Assembly: GCA_964034945.1 (NCBI GenBank)
Contig: OZ035962.1
Span: 90,255,650 to 90,319,649, forward strand
DNA: 64,000 nucleotides
Direction: 5' to 3'
Origin: Chrysopilus asiliformis
Lineage: Eukaryota > Arthropoda > Insecta > Diptera > Rhagionidae
The notes below the pieces were generated by a model. It saw only the letters and a list, made by a program, of their open reading frames with translations. It ran no database searches and was not told the DNA's origin. The translations under genes and the position numbers were made by a program. Below, piece by piece: positions 9,431-21,228 of this stretch. Position 1 is the stretch's first letter. Every line of letters starts with the position of its first letter.

Positions 9431-12138
9431 TGTTTTAGTGGAGCGATTTTTATTGTAACAAACGGAAATTGATTCCAATCTTATGCTCTCTGACCGGTCG
9501 TTCAAACTTTCAAGACACACAAAAATCCATTTTTTTTAACCAGGGAGGGATGCCAGATACAAATTTTGCCTCGGACCTCGCTTTGCTCACAACAGCCTTG
9601 GTTCCATGCAAGGTGACAAAAATGTTTTTACAAGCATTGTTCATAAACCAAATCTATATTTATAGGTACACCAAAAACTCGATTTGCGTCGCTGATTGGG
9701 ACAAGAGGAAATCGACGCAAATCGAAATATTACCGACGCAACTTTGAAACCACGAACATTTTTTGAACGACGCAACTTCGAAACAACGCAAATCGGAACG
9801 GCGCAAATCGTAAATTTTAAATTCAAAACCCTGTGTGAGATTTTCGAGAATAAATGGTAAAATTTTTACTTAATCGACTGAATTGAACGTGAAAATTGTT
9901 TAAGTGACCTCTAATTATCTCATTATTGTTCACTGTGGCAAATCACAATATCAGCTTTTTATTTGATTAATTGAAGGGTATTTGAGTGAAATCAATAGAC
10001 TGGCGGACGAATCATCCGTTTAAAATGCGTCTATAATTAAATTACGGCACAGGATTTAATTGACTAAACTCGAACTTATTTTTCAATCTGGTTATTAATT
10101 GAATCAGTCCAGGATGTTGTCGGTTTTCATAATATTTTTACACATATTGCGCACATTTCGAATGTTGACGTTGATTTCGACGGTTCGCTAGAAGGATGTA
10201 ATTAGCGAAAATAAGCAATTAAAGGTGGGTAGGGTGTCTGGAATGTGTTTATCTACATTGCAAAAAAAATGCAAATCTACGTATTTATGTACACAGAAAT
10301 TGAAATTAATTGGAATAATTAACTCATGAAATGATTTTATTTCTGGTACTGTGACGGTTCATTTGATTAAATTAATTAATCTATTTATATATTCATTTTG
10401 ATTATATTTTGGCTAGATTTAATTTTGTTTGAAAAATGATTGGAAAGAATGTGCGGAATTTTATGAAATATCTTAAACAAATCTGATCAGTAAATGCAAT
10501 AATACAGTTTCTTGACTTTCTTATACGGAGTATTCATGATAAACTTTAATCTCTTGATTTTGCCTTGAAAAACATTTCCCTAGCACTTTTGAAAAATAGC
10601 GCCAAAAGCTAATTTCGAATTACTATACTCTGGTTATAAAGTCGCTCCAGTAAAGACAGAAGCTAATTCTGTCTATTGAATCCCATCAAAATAGTACCAA
10701 AAATCTGAACTCACTTCGTCGGCCACCATGAAGCTTTAAGACAGGAAAAAGCTCGTCTATGTAGCTTTCAAAACTGAAAAGCTCAATTCATTGTTTTAAA
10801 GAGAAAAACGTAGTGTTTGCATATTTTCAATGCGTTAACGTCTGAGGACAGGCAATTAATTTCATTTTCTATTTGTATCAGGCCCGTAGCTTTTTGGTTT
10901 TTCATGCAAAAAAAAAATTTGGTTCTGAGAGTTCTAGATATTTTAGGTTTCTGAAGTAAATTTTGTAAGTTTGATCAAAAGGATATAAAATTTACACGGC
11001 TTACCTTTTCTACAAGAAACTTCTCGTTCAGTTCACCTGCAAGGAAAAAAGAGTCACAATTAGTATAAAATATCCCAAGCAAAAAAAGGTAAAATAACTA
11101 ATAAATATTAAAGTTAGCGAAAAAAATGAATTGAAGCAAGTGAAAAGTGTTATTGGCTTCTTTTCTAACTAATAAGCAACGTAAATAACTTGAAGTCAGC
11201 GCACACTTGTGTTTTTCGATCAAATTACGCAATTCGCGTGCCGTAATCCGTGAGTCCGTAATCTAAATCAGGTGTTGTTGTCAGTGATGACAGGAGGAGA
11301 AAAGCTGAAAATGAATTTCTCACCTAAATCCAATAGCAAATCACAGACACAGATCAGATCTCACTTTTCTCACAGACAGAAAAGCAACAAAATTCCAGAC
11401 AAAATATGTTGCGAAACTGGAGAAATACATACATGGAGCATTAAGCGCATGCGGTTATTAATTGAAAAGCCGGAACTTTGATCATTCGGAGGCGCCAAGT
11501 GGTTGGACATCAGACGGACTGAGGAGCCGCATTGAGGTAGACAAGGGAATTAAAATTACAGCAACATCTTGTCCCGAGTATCAACAGTTCACGTAGAGGT
11601 GAGGTGAGTGCTACTTTATGAAGATTAAAAATCGAAATGGACAAATTGGTGAAGTTTTAAATAATCTCCACACATGGATTACAAATTTTCACAGCTCAGA
11701 GGATTAAATCGCAGAGTTTTGAGATTTTAGAGAGTTAAATATGCAATCATACTGCAGTTAAGTTAATGGTATGAGGCTCCAAAATGACACAAAATCATTT
11801 CTTATGAATCTCAGGTGATAAATTTGAAATGTGGAACTTGGCTTCAGGGGAAATGCAACAAAAATCTGTGTAAAACACCAACCACTTTGAGTTGTGACAG
11901 AAGTTATTCAATCAATAAACATGAAATCGCAAGGAATGGAGGCGACATCTGACATCTGTAGAAGGCCAAATCCTAACGGGGACGAAGCGCCAAAAGAAGA
12001 GTAAGATGCTAAAAAGTCATTTCAGTGAAACCTGTTTAAAGCGGATAAATTTCCTGGTCCCACGAGAGTCCGGCTTATACATGGTTCACTGTACTAACAA
12101 ACGTTGAGATACTTCGTATAACAAATATTCTACTTGCT
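9431..12138. other. Non-coding DNA, no gene recognised
   Basis: This is a long AT-rich stretch. Frames at 9469-9747 and 11272-11481 are under 100 codons and match nothing I recognise. The patch 9690-9800 repeats the word gacgcaa(c/a)t several times (cgacgcaa, acgcaactt, gcgcaaatcg) but without a clear unit. Confidence 0.5.
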
Positions 12139-12346
12139 ACCCAAGAAACAAGTTGTAAACGTGGTTAAAAAACCTTCAATTTAGGTTACATTTTAGATGG
12201 TTTCCGAATAAACCCGCCAAAAACGGTTATTTTGAAACCAGGTTATATAAATGGGGGTTTCTGAAACGTTTCTGAAAGGTTACAGAAACCAAATGTGAAA
12301 CTTTTGAGTTTTGTTACGGAATGTAACCTCAAATTGTTACTTGGGT
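12139..12346. mobile_element. MITE with ACCCAAG ends
   Basis: The 208-bp stretch begins ACCCAAGAAACAAGTTG and ends CAAATTGTTACTTGGGT. These pair over 17 bp with two mismatches. Words such as gaaacc and ggttac repeat internally in both orientations. The terminal motif (A)CCCAAGTAAC is shared with the perfect hairpin at 18341-18436, suggesting mobilisation by the same activity. No clear target duplication was found. Confidence 0.6.
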
Positions 12347-12480
12347 AATAACTGGTCAGAGGTTAAATTATTGAGAAATTACAAATATGTGAATAACTTA
12401 TTGAAAACTTAGGAGAAAAGTAAAAAAAAATTGGATGGCGTCAAAAATGCCATTGCAAAATTGAAAACAAAATTATCAAT

Positions 12481-12598
12481 GTTCCCACCCACCCTTCCCA
12501 CCCTCTCCCTCCCCCTTCCCGCCCTCCCCCCCCCCACCCCCCTTCCCTACCTCTCCCTCCACCCTTTCCCACCCTCCCCCCTCCCCTCCCCCACCAAA
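12481..12598 (-). repeat. C-rich polypyrimidine tract with quadruplex potential on the minus strand
   Basis: Nearly pure C/T over 118 bp with many C3-C8 runs separated by short T/A spacers. The minus strand therefore has many closely spaced G3+ runs. The open frames on either strand here are composition artefacts. Confidence 0.85.
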
Positions 12599-12639
12599 TT
12601 AAAACTGTCTTTTTAGTGCGGGCGCACACTGCGAAAGAT

Positions 12640-13573
12640 TAGGGTGACTGTCTTTATTTTGGGTCAGTCCGGGACACGTTGAGTACGCAAGGGATGGGAT
12701 AGGGGGCGGGGGGTAGAGAATGGCAGAAATCAAACATCAGTGGAACAGCGAGTTTTAATATTTCATGCTTAACATAATAATTTTATGTAGAAAAAAACTT
12801 GATTTGAGCGACAGCCAAGGAAAAACAATTAAGAAATGTACGCCGCAGGTAAATTTTTTTGAGATACATGCGTTTTTTGTATAAAATCATTAAAAAATGC
12901 GCCGCAGGCGAAAAAACCCAATTTGCAGGCGAAAAAACCCAAAAAAACCCAACACCCCTTACCGAAGTAGAGTACGTTTTGCATAATTGATGTATGATTT
13001 TTCCATTGTTTGAAAAATTATAACACCAAATTGAAAAATCCGGGACAAAAGTATAGTTTCTGGGACGCAAGGACAACATGCCGAAATTTGGGACTGTTTC
13101 GGCCATTTCTGGCGTATGCTCAATGATTTGATTTTGAATAATTCAGTTTTTGAATAATTCAGCTGCGTAAGATTATTCCGGATTAGCCAAATTTAAAAAT
13201 GTTGTCCTGGCGGTTGTGAAGAAATTAAACTTTTTGCAATTTAGTGTAATGATTTATTAAACGTAAATGTGCAAAACATAGTCTATTTGGACTGGGGGTT
13301 GCTGTAAGTAATATTTTTTTCGCCTGCGGCGCATTTTTCCCAGCGATTTTCCTCCTAGTACGCATACTATCTCGATTTTTTTTCATTTCTTTTTATTGAC
13401 ATTTTATTTGCAATGATTTGGAAAATTTGAGTTAGTTGTTACACATGGGAGTGTGTAATCTTGATTCAATGATTTTTCCGCCGCATTCGGTTTAGAAAAT
13501 GTCGGTTACGTCGCGCCGCACCTTCATTCACTCCTCCTGTCCGGATTTATCCAAAACAACTATGGTCACCCTA
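12640..13573. mobile_element. hAT-like element, composite of two inverted halves
   Basis: The left end TAGGGTGACTG (12640) and right end ATGGTCACCCTA (13573) are flanked by cgaaagat (12632-12639) and cctaagat (13574-13581), which agree at 6 of 8 positions and may be an old 8-bp duplication. Inside, modules at 12841 and 12899 are in plus orientation while those near 13321 are reversed. An internal right end of the family (13030-13115) lies mid-element. The structure is thus two copies arranged tail to tail, or an internal inversion. A G-rich block lies at 12690-12716. Confidence 0.62.
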
Positions 13574-13581
13574 CCTAAGAT

Positions 13582-15007
13582 GATATTTTTCGACATCTCC
13601 GTTTATCATTGCAATTTGCAATAGTAAACTCATATGACGACCACATTGAATGCTTTTTGCAATTGTGAAACAGTCCAAGAAGTCACCATCGGATGTGACT
13701 TTCACTTGCAATTTATCGCTATTTCAGCTTGTCTGATGAATTGTTGATACGAATTTAGCTGTCTAAACTTTGGCCCAACATTGCAGTTGTTTATTTATGT
13801 TGCAGCCAACATAACCGTGATGTCGTAACGGGCTTAAAACATAGACAAGTCTAAAGGTGAGAGATTCGGTTGATTATTCCGGCAGCATGAAATGCGACTT
13901 TACTGATTGCACTTCATCGATTGCGGTTTGCAAATTCAAGTTTTATGTTAAGTTGCTTCATCAAGCGATGGTTTCTTGTTTTCAGTCAAACACTGAAGAT
14001 TGTCGCAACATTGAGAAAAAGTAACAAAACAATCTCGTAGAGTATAAACAAATAAGTGAATCGATGTTGTAACATAAGAATTGAAGGAATGGTACAGATT
14101 TACAGATTAAAGGGAATTATAGATCATGGAATGTTGTTTTCCTTAATGCCATCTTGACATGAACAAAGAGCTGCATTAGCTCTAACATATTTTTCCTATA
14201 TTCCACACAACTAACGCGCCCAGTAGTATTTATAAAAAAAAACAACTAATGTGATGTTGTAAACTTATGTGTAGTATCTCAGCTAATGGCCAAGTCAGTA
14301 AGTTTTAGAACTTGGCGTAAACTTTTTGCAGATTCTTTTTCTTGATTATTGTTGGGGAATACACGAAGAAATAGGCTGATGAGTTCAGTGCTTTATGTTT
14401 ATGGACTTCTTTTAACAATAAACTCTGGAATGTGACCAGCATGTTCGGTTAGCATGCAAGAGGTACATTTTGCTAAGTGACCGTGAAGTTGACTACGGTT
14501 TTTGTTGTTCATACGACAATTTATTTGCTACGTTTTACTCATATCGCTGTTGTGTTGCTGCTAATGTGGAGTTTTTTTTGTTGAGATTTTTTTAAAATTC
14601 AGTTTTAGTTTAAATTGGGAGTAATTACATTATTTACCGGCGCGGCGACGGATATGTGGTGGCGATGATGAAATAACTCCTAACTGTAATATAATTTGTT
14701 AACATGTTGAAATCATATTAGATATTATGAAATTTTGTTCGAATTTAGATTAATTTATTGCAAGTGATATGATTTCAACCATGTTTACACGAAAATGCTT
14801 TTAAGCTACATAAGATGTTTTGCCAGAGCAAATCAATCAACCAAATTTCACAACACAATTGCGTGTTTTAGAAAATATTTTTCTTAAATTGTGTAAGATT
14901 TTCCGTGGAATTTGTTTTTTGTGATTTTTGTAAAAAGTTTCTGGAGAAATTTGATTGATTTACAATTTAGATAAACCAAAATCCCTGTCGTCTGCCAAAT
15001 ATTTTGC
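13582..15007. other. Non-coding DNA
   Basis: No gene, tandem repeat or paired element ends were recognised. Sequence is AT-rich with moderately complex patches around 13600-14060. Confidence 0.5.
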
Positions 15008-15011
15008 TTAA

Positions 15012-15897
15012 CACCTTCACTGCCGCGCCAGAAATTGGCAAAGGTGTTGTGGAGCCATACTACTTTTTTGTGCATTTTAGGCATAAAATTGCACTATAAT
15101 AATTTCGTAACCAATATTATTTAAATTTTTTTGCTAAAATGTTTGTTTCTAATCGTTTAAATTATTATAAAGGACTATTTTTTCTAATAGAAATACTATT
15201 GGCAAAATGTTTTTTTTGATTATAGGAATGAACGTTCAGAATGATGCGCTAAATATATCAAATTGTCCCTGGCGCTGTATTTGCTTTCCTGCTTATATTT
15301 TAACATACTGATCTGACACCTCCGCGAACCCTACGGCCTTATGCGGCAGTCACACGACGCTGTTTTGCCAGCGCTGCTAGCTGTTTGGCTGTTAGCAGCC
15401 GTTTCAGCAGCATCGTATGAACCCTAGTAGGCTGCTACTAACAGCAGCAGCGCGATCATTTTAGCAGCGCTATTGAAGTAGAGACCGTTCTACTTTGCCA
15501 GCGCTACTAGGGATCACGTGACCCGGTTGCATGGCATGGCTGTCAAAAGTCTGATAAGTGGAAAAGTTTGTTTATTTTAAGTTGTTATTTTACGTTTATT
15601 CATTTAAATTTGTGTGTTACGTTTATTATTTAAAAAATCGCCCAAATTCAAATGTCAAACGATGGTTTTGCTGTTTGCCAGCGCTACTAAGTTATAAATC
15701 GTGTGAACCCTCTCAGTACGCTGCCTGCTGTTGCGATTTGCCAGCGCTACTAACCCAATATCTAGCAGCGCTGGCAAAACAGCGTCGTGTGACTGCCGCA
15801 TTAGAACCAAATCTACTGCGGAATCATATATAACTCGCACGGCACCGAAGCCTGCAGTACATGCGAGACGTATTTTACTTCCGTGGCAGTTAACGTG
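15012..15897. mobile_element. piggyBac-like MITE interrupted by another MITE
   Basis: TTAA at 15008-15011 and 15898-15901 flank ends CACCTTCACTGCCGCG and, inverted, CACGTTAACTGCCACG, which match at 13 of 16 bases. TTAA duplications define piggyBac-type insertion. The same terminal word CACGTTNACTGCCA occurs in the element at 60582-60820. Without the inner element (15342-15800 plus its TTA duplication) this copy would be about 424 bp. Confidence 0.72.
15342..15800. mobile_element. PIF/Harbinger-like MITE, 459 bp, TTA duplication, nested
   Basis: Terminal inverted repeats of 39 bp are perfect (15342-15380, 15762-15800), starting TGCGGCAGTCACACGACGCT. They are flanked by TTA at 15339-15341 and 15801-15803. 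The palindromic-core word gccagcgctrctag or its inverse is reiterated at about 15367, 15460, 15490, 15678, 15740 and 15762. A second word, cgtrtgaaccct, occurs at 15415 and 15700. No coding capacity is seen. Perfect ends and placement inside an older, diverged MITE suggest a recent insertion. Confidence 0.85.
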
Positions 15898-15901
15898 TTA
15901 A

Positions 15902-16269
15902 CTATTGTACGAGCCAAAGTACCAGACAACTGTTAAATTATGTTAAGTCGAAATTTTCTTTCAGAATCTTGTAACGTTATTGTTGTGGCCGTGAGTGAAA
16001 ACAAAGAACTCCCATTTTCTAACTTATTTATTTTACAACCAAGCACAAAAACTAAAGTAAGGTTAGGTTCCTCTTTACACGCGCCTGACCTCCGGTATTG
16101 CCAGAAGTCACCTTTTCTCCACTCGTTTGGAATATTTAGATTTTTTTTAATGCACCCAGAAAAATAACAAAGTTGAACCAAGTCAATGGAATGGGGATAA
16201 GAAACTTCAAGCCACACCCCAAAGCCTGTTAAAGGGTTAAAGCAAAACATGTTTTACAAACAAAAATAA
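15902..16269. other. Non-coding spacer
   Basis: Open frames on both strands (15940-16167 plus, 15933-16250 minus) overlap and match nothing I recognise. No element ends were found. Confidence 0.45.
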
Positions 16270-16372
16270 ACAAAAAGAAATGCACCACAGGCAAACCGTT
16301 TTTATCAAAAATACGTGCCATAGTTAGAATTCCACGAAGAAATACGCCGCAGACGAAAATTTTAGCATACCG
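16270..16372 (+). mobile_element. Fragment of the hAT-like family
   Basis: Two family modules, tgcaccacaggcaaa (16281) and tacgccgcagacgaaaatt (16343), are present without ends. Confidence 0.5.
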
Positions 16373-18066
16373 TTGAAACACGGACCCCCCACACTCCGTG
16401 TTTTCTATTTTCTGACGTTTTGGTTTTACGAAGTAAACTTCTCAGTAGGTTTGAAATTCACCGAACACGTTTAAAAACCGCGGACACAATCAAAAACCCT
16501 CCCCGGCCGCCTCGTATGATTTCAAAACAGGGTGGTGTCCACGGAAAAGAGGACGGATGACGACTCTATTTAGAAATAAACACTATTAACACTTTCACAA
16601 CGTAAAAAGTCTGCCCTAGAATTTTTAATATAAAAAAAAATATCACGAAAAAATAAAATACCTCACGAAATTCGCACTCTACATTCGTGTTTAATTGTAG
16701 TGAAACTACCCCCAATTTTTAACTTTATCCACATATTTTAAATCAGCTGATTTTTACCGAATATTTCAAAAAATAGTCACCACAAAAACTTCAAATTTCT
16801 ATCAAAACACTTAATCGACTTTCTAACATCGATTGAAAAACCGAAATGGTTCAACTTATCAGCTTTGCTTGTTTCTAATGTATAGAAAATGTTTACCAAG
16901 TGCAGTATTATTAAACTTCCACTTGTTGGCCGTTATCAGTATTTTCCTAATTTTCCTGAATAACAATTTTTGGGGGATTTCTTCCACAAAGGAGCGAACT
17001 CTATTCTTAGGCATGGTTATGATGACATAAAAGATTTCAAATATTTAACGAGTAACCGAAGCAAGCAACATCATCAACAATTGGTAAAGCATATTTGCAC
17101 AAAAAAATTAAAACCTATATTCGTTCTTATCAAATATTAAAGGTCATCAGTCAATCACGAGTGATTTTCCTAGTCTTACACATGCGGCAGAAGCAGCGCT
17201 TATTCGTCATGAAAATTTTTCATTTTCATTTTCAGACATGTTGGCGATGATTTTTATCAAAAAAACAAACGCAAAATGATTTGATTTTGAATAATTCAGT
17301 TTTTGTATACATTTGGAAGATCTCATAAACTTTTAATTCCCATCGGATACGATGTTGATCCGAAGCAATTCGATTCGACGACGTATAAAATATTAAAATC
17401 ATTAAATTAATCAAAATAAACAATCTGAAAGATATCTAACGTTGAAAAATATGTCTGGAATACCGATTTTTTTGGCATTCAATTTATTTTCTTTGGCATT
17501 TCACTGCACAAAAACAAATCTACATTCGTTGGAATCGTGAAGAAAAAGACAGCAAAGCAAGCCAGCCAGCCAGCCAGCCGTTGATTAACGATTGATTCGT
17601 TCAAATCAATAATGATTGAGATTGATAAACAAATTGTCTGTTTATCAATCATCTTGTTCAAACATGGAAATTTATTGAGTTGTTTTAAAATAACTTTAAC
17701 ATATATTTATGTTAAAAATTCAAAATAAAAAAGAATGCATAGCAGCTTTTTTATCTATTATTCATGTCAATTTACGCCATTAATGATAAGTTTGTTGTTT
17801 CGGTGAAATTTATTATCAAGCATATGTCATTAGGTTATATGAGATATATAGTAGGTATCACTGCTGGGATTTTCAAAATATGCGTAAATATCACTAAACG
17901 AATTGATTTATTTGCTGATTTAAAAAATTTATTGGTATTTTATGTCAAATAAAAGATTTATTTCTCATGTTCGGGCAGAATTTAGAAGAAAACGAATTTT
18001 TTAGTTGAAATTCTTTTTTAGAAACAAAAAAAGATTGCAATAAATTTTATTAAAAATCTGTAAGTG
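16373..18066. other. Non-coding AT-rich DNA
   Basis: No gene was recognised. It contains a short (AGCC)5 run (17561-17580) and a 31-bp exact repeat of 13122-13152 at 17275-17305. Short frames at 16833-17030, 17232-17423, 17479-17661 and 17764-17952 are AT-rich and featureless. Confidence 0.5.
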
Positions 18067-18197
18067 ACTGTCCATAAAATAAGTTACGCTAATGTTAGGC
18101 TTTTCGGACCTTCCTCGAATCTCATCACCGCTTTTTTCGGGGGGTTTTTTTGTCGAGCCTCTTCTTAACTAAAAGTGTAACATATTTTATAGATATC
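18067..18197. mobile_element. Short MITE with TGTCCATAAAAT ends, copy 1
   Basis: The left end actgtccataaaataagtta pairs imperfectly with the right end tgtaacatattttatagata. Related sequences lie at 60893-61018 and 63808-63930. A pyrimidine/G-rich centre is shared by all three. No autonomous relative or clear duplication is visible. Confidence 0.55.
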
Positions 18198-18340
18198 TCC
18201 AAGGAACGTTTCCTCTTTATTTGTTGTTTTCATTTTTTAGTCGTTTATAAACAACATTTTTCTATAATTTTGTTTTCTAAAAGTTTAAATTTTGAGCCAT
18301 GAATTTTCTACAGGGACGTTTGGTCCTGGAATGACCGTTC

Positions 18341-18436
18341 CCAAGTAACCAAATAGGGCGTAAAGTGGTCGTGGCGACTTTAACATCGAATCTTTATGGT
18401 CGCCACGACCACTTTACGCCCTATTTGGTTACTTGG
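18341..18436. mobile_element. 96-bp perfect-hairpin mini-element
   Basis: Two 38-bp arms (18341-18378, 18399-18436) are exact reverse complements around a 20-bp loop. The ends are CCAAGTAACC and GGTTACTTGG. The element is flanked by gttc on both sides (18337-18340, 18437-18440), a possible 4-bp duplication. The ends resemble those of the MITE at 12139-12346. Confidence 0.82.
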
Positions 18437-18440
18437 GTTC

Positions 18441-19957
18441 AATTCAAATTTAACAAACGGGTTTTCGAAGAAATTGTTTAAGGACAAATTAAAGATACTA
18501 AAATTCTCTACACTTTACCCTTTTTCTCATTTTTTAAATGCGTTTTAAATACCGAACAGTTGAATTCATTAAAGTTCATTGCTGTAAAAATTTATTTATT
18601 CTAAAACCACCCACAAAAACCTCATAATTTATTCAAAAAAAATTGGATGATTCCCAAAGAGCCAAAATTTTACCTTTTTAAAAATGAACACTTAAAATAT
18701 GTAAAAATGTCAGTCTTATCATCTAAAAAAAGGATAAACGAAGGTAATTTAATGTTAAAAGAATTTCACGTAGAAAATTCCCATGGCACGAGATATTTTT
18801 GGTTGGTTTTACCTTTTCACCTTTCACGGCTGCCGTATGGCTTATTTCGAGTGCATTACACTTTCCGGATGAACTATAAAAACAGGGTCTAGTGGTGAGG
18901 TGGGTCGGTCCGTTCCGTCCGCCTTGGACTTGGACACAGAGCCGGTTATTTGTTTGCTTTATGAGCGAAATTAGCAATTAAAAAAAAGTGCGGTGCTTTT
19001 TAAGCTCAAGTTTACGAGACTCATGTGAACATTTCTCCAATGTGAAATGAAATTATTTTTGCCATCTGCAACATAAACATAAGGCATAATAGCACAAAAG
19101 AGGTCAAGAGCAGTGATGGCTGCCAACTGTCGGAATATTCGCTGCCTCTTTTCAGGTCTCTGGCTGGTGTTTCTGATTTTGGTCGCTGCCGGCATCTGTG
19201 ATTTAACCTTGGCATGGGAATTATAAACAAAACGAATGTATATCGAATGTCTTTAAGTGGGCATTGTAACTCGTCTTACAACCCATCGAGCACTACGCCA
19301 ATTTGGGCAGTGGTTTTGGCCGTAGGTGACACTAGCATCATGTCGATAAATGGTCTTTTGGAACATGGACTTTATTTCCGATGGGTCTTAGCCCCGCATC
19401 TGGACTGGAGTCAGCGGAATATTGATAAACTGGATCCGATATTCATTGGTGCTGGTCTGGTTTAGTTTGCGTTCGTTGCGAGCAAATAAAGATTCCCTCA
19501 TTCGAGCACTCGATAAAAAAATGGTAAACAACAAAAGTGAATATACGAACCATTGTTGCTAAACACTGTAAGCGAATTGAGCGAATAATGGAGACATAGC
19601 CGGATTAAGGCGATCGCCGCTCCAATTAATGCTAAAGGTGAGACGATTTCTGCTACTGTATCACTTTTTTGCTTACTAAATGTGTATTTTTGAATTTTGT
19701 AAAAAAAAATGGTTGACTTTGGGCGTGCGTGATGTGGGTAATTAAATCGGAGAAGGTCTTTTCAAAAATCAATCGTTTTTAAATGAAGGTAACTAAAGAG
19801 GTTAATGACTGATATCTCAACTTTTTTAGTTAAACTTGAAATATGTCCATTTTTTCAGTGTAACGCATATGTAACATCTCATCTAGAGCAGAGATGTCCA
19901 AGTTATATGTGTTGAATTACCACTACTCGCAATTTTTTGGTGTCTTTATGTGTGCGC
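18441..19957. other. Non-coding DNA with a less AT-rich patch
   Basis: The patch 18780-19480 has more balanced composition and overlapping open frames on both strands (for example 19214-19465 plus and 19021-19230 minus), each under 90 codons with no recognised motif. It could be a conserved regulatory segment or a diverged exon; nothing in the sequence decides this. Confidence 0.4.
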
Positions 19958-19977
19958 AACAATATTGAGATCGTTGG

Positions 19978-20328
19978 TACACGGCAAAAAATCTTGGAAA
20001 AAATCTTGGAGCAATCAAAACTGGTTTAAGCTGGACCTATATGTAATCCAATGCAAAATTCTAATCCAGTAGTATGGATTAGAAATTTTCATAACTTTAT
20101 TTTTAGTTTAATTTAGTATTAAAGTCTAAAATTTTGATTAAATTGTAGACATTAATATTAAAAGTATTTAAGTTCAATACACAATAAAAAATTGTTAAAA
20201 TATGAAGGCAAAAAGGGCTAAAAATTTTTCAAAAATTCGCATATATTAAATTCCAATCCAAAATTTTATTAAAATTTCGTCAATATAATTTTTGGATTGA
20301 AAGATACTCCAGGATTTTTTGCCATGTA
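19978..20328. mobile_element. MITE with TACACGGCAAAAAATC ends
   Basis: The 21-bp inverted repeats (19978-19998, 20308-20328) differ at two positions. The interior is AT-rich with no coding capacity. The element lies between two direct copies of an approximately 35-bp sequence whose 14-bp core aacaatattgagat occurs exactly at 19958-19971 and 20345-20358. Confidence 0.68.
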
Positions 20329-20463
20329 TCTTATTGCATGCGAGAACAATATTGAGATGTTCTCAGTGGCAAACTGACGTCATATAAATACAGTGGACTA
20401 CAAAATTTCAAATTCAAATAAACTTTCACCATTTTTATTTTTTTAGGTTTTCACTTATATAGG

Positions 20464-20850
20464 TAAGGTGATCATACGTCCCGGAATGGTCGATATTAGG
20501 CGGAAATCCGGTACAGCAGATTATTCTCGGAAACTAAACTTCCGTCCCAGATTTTTCCATTTCGGGTGGTGTTTTAATTTATAGCAAAACATACACGATC
20601 TCGCCTAGCGTTTGCTGTAAATTACCTTTTTTCGCATGCGGCGCATTTTTTAAAATGATTTTTTAACCAAACGCCTGTGTATCTCAAATGATTTGGAATC
20701 CGACGGATCTATCTTTGTAATGTCGGGTTTCACGAAATTTTTAGCGACCGCTAAATCGAGTAAGCGAAAACGGGCCTGTAGCTTGTGATTTAAATCATTG
20801 CACCGCATTTTGTTTAAAAATTTACTGCTGTGGCGCAAATTTTTTAAATT
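20464..20850 (-). mobile_element. hAT-like family fragment, minus orientation
   Basis: It begins gtaaggtgatcatacgtccc, the inverted form of the family right end. It continues with ccggtacagcagatta and gcatgcggcgcattttt near 20635. The other end is lost at the junction with the family A element that follows. Confidence 0.6.
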
Positions 20851-20925
20851 ATATTATCTAGGTTTTTGTCTAAAACAAGTTCTAATTTCTATATAAAATT
20901 TGTTGTATTGTTGACTTTTGGTTTT

Positions 20926-21228
20926 CACCCCCCCCCCCCCCACCCACCTAATGCTCCATTTTTGCCCATAAAGGAATTAGCCTCGCATCTTACGAAACGA
21001 TGGATCTGCGCAAAATTTCAAGTATGTAGCTCAATCCGTGCGCCCGCAATCCGCGCTACAGACGGACAGACGGACAGACAAACGGACGGACGGACATGCG
21101 AAATTCAATTTTTTTTTATCAGTCTAAACACACTGGTGTAATTTATTTTTGTGTGTGATGACGGGATCTTGGCGTTACCAACGGTAAGACAAAGTTAATA
21201 TACCCTTTGGTTTCACCATACGGGTATA
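20926..21228 (+). mobile_element. DINE/mini-me-like element, family A, 5'-truncated (A1)
   Basis: It aligns with the 3' half of the family A copies: (RGAC)n at 21060-21093, then tgatgacgggatcttggcgt and a terminal taccctttggtttcaccata followed by cgggtata. The 5' half is absent. The truncation point lies at an expanded C14 run (20928-20941) that corresponds to the short C run of other copies. Confidence 0.68.

Noticed and set aside
12431..12629. Pro-rich plus frame and Gly-rich minus frame
   Set aside because: Both are translations of the polypyrimidine tract.
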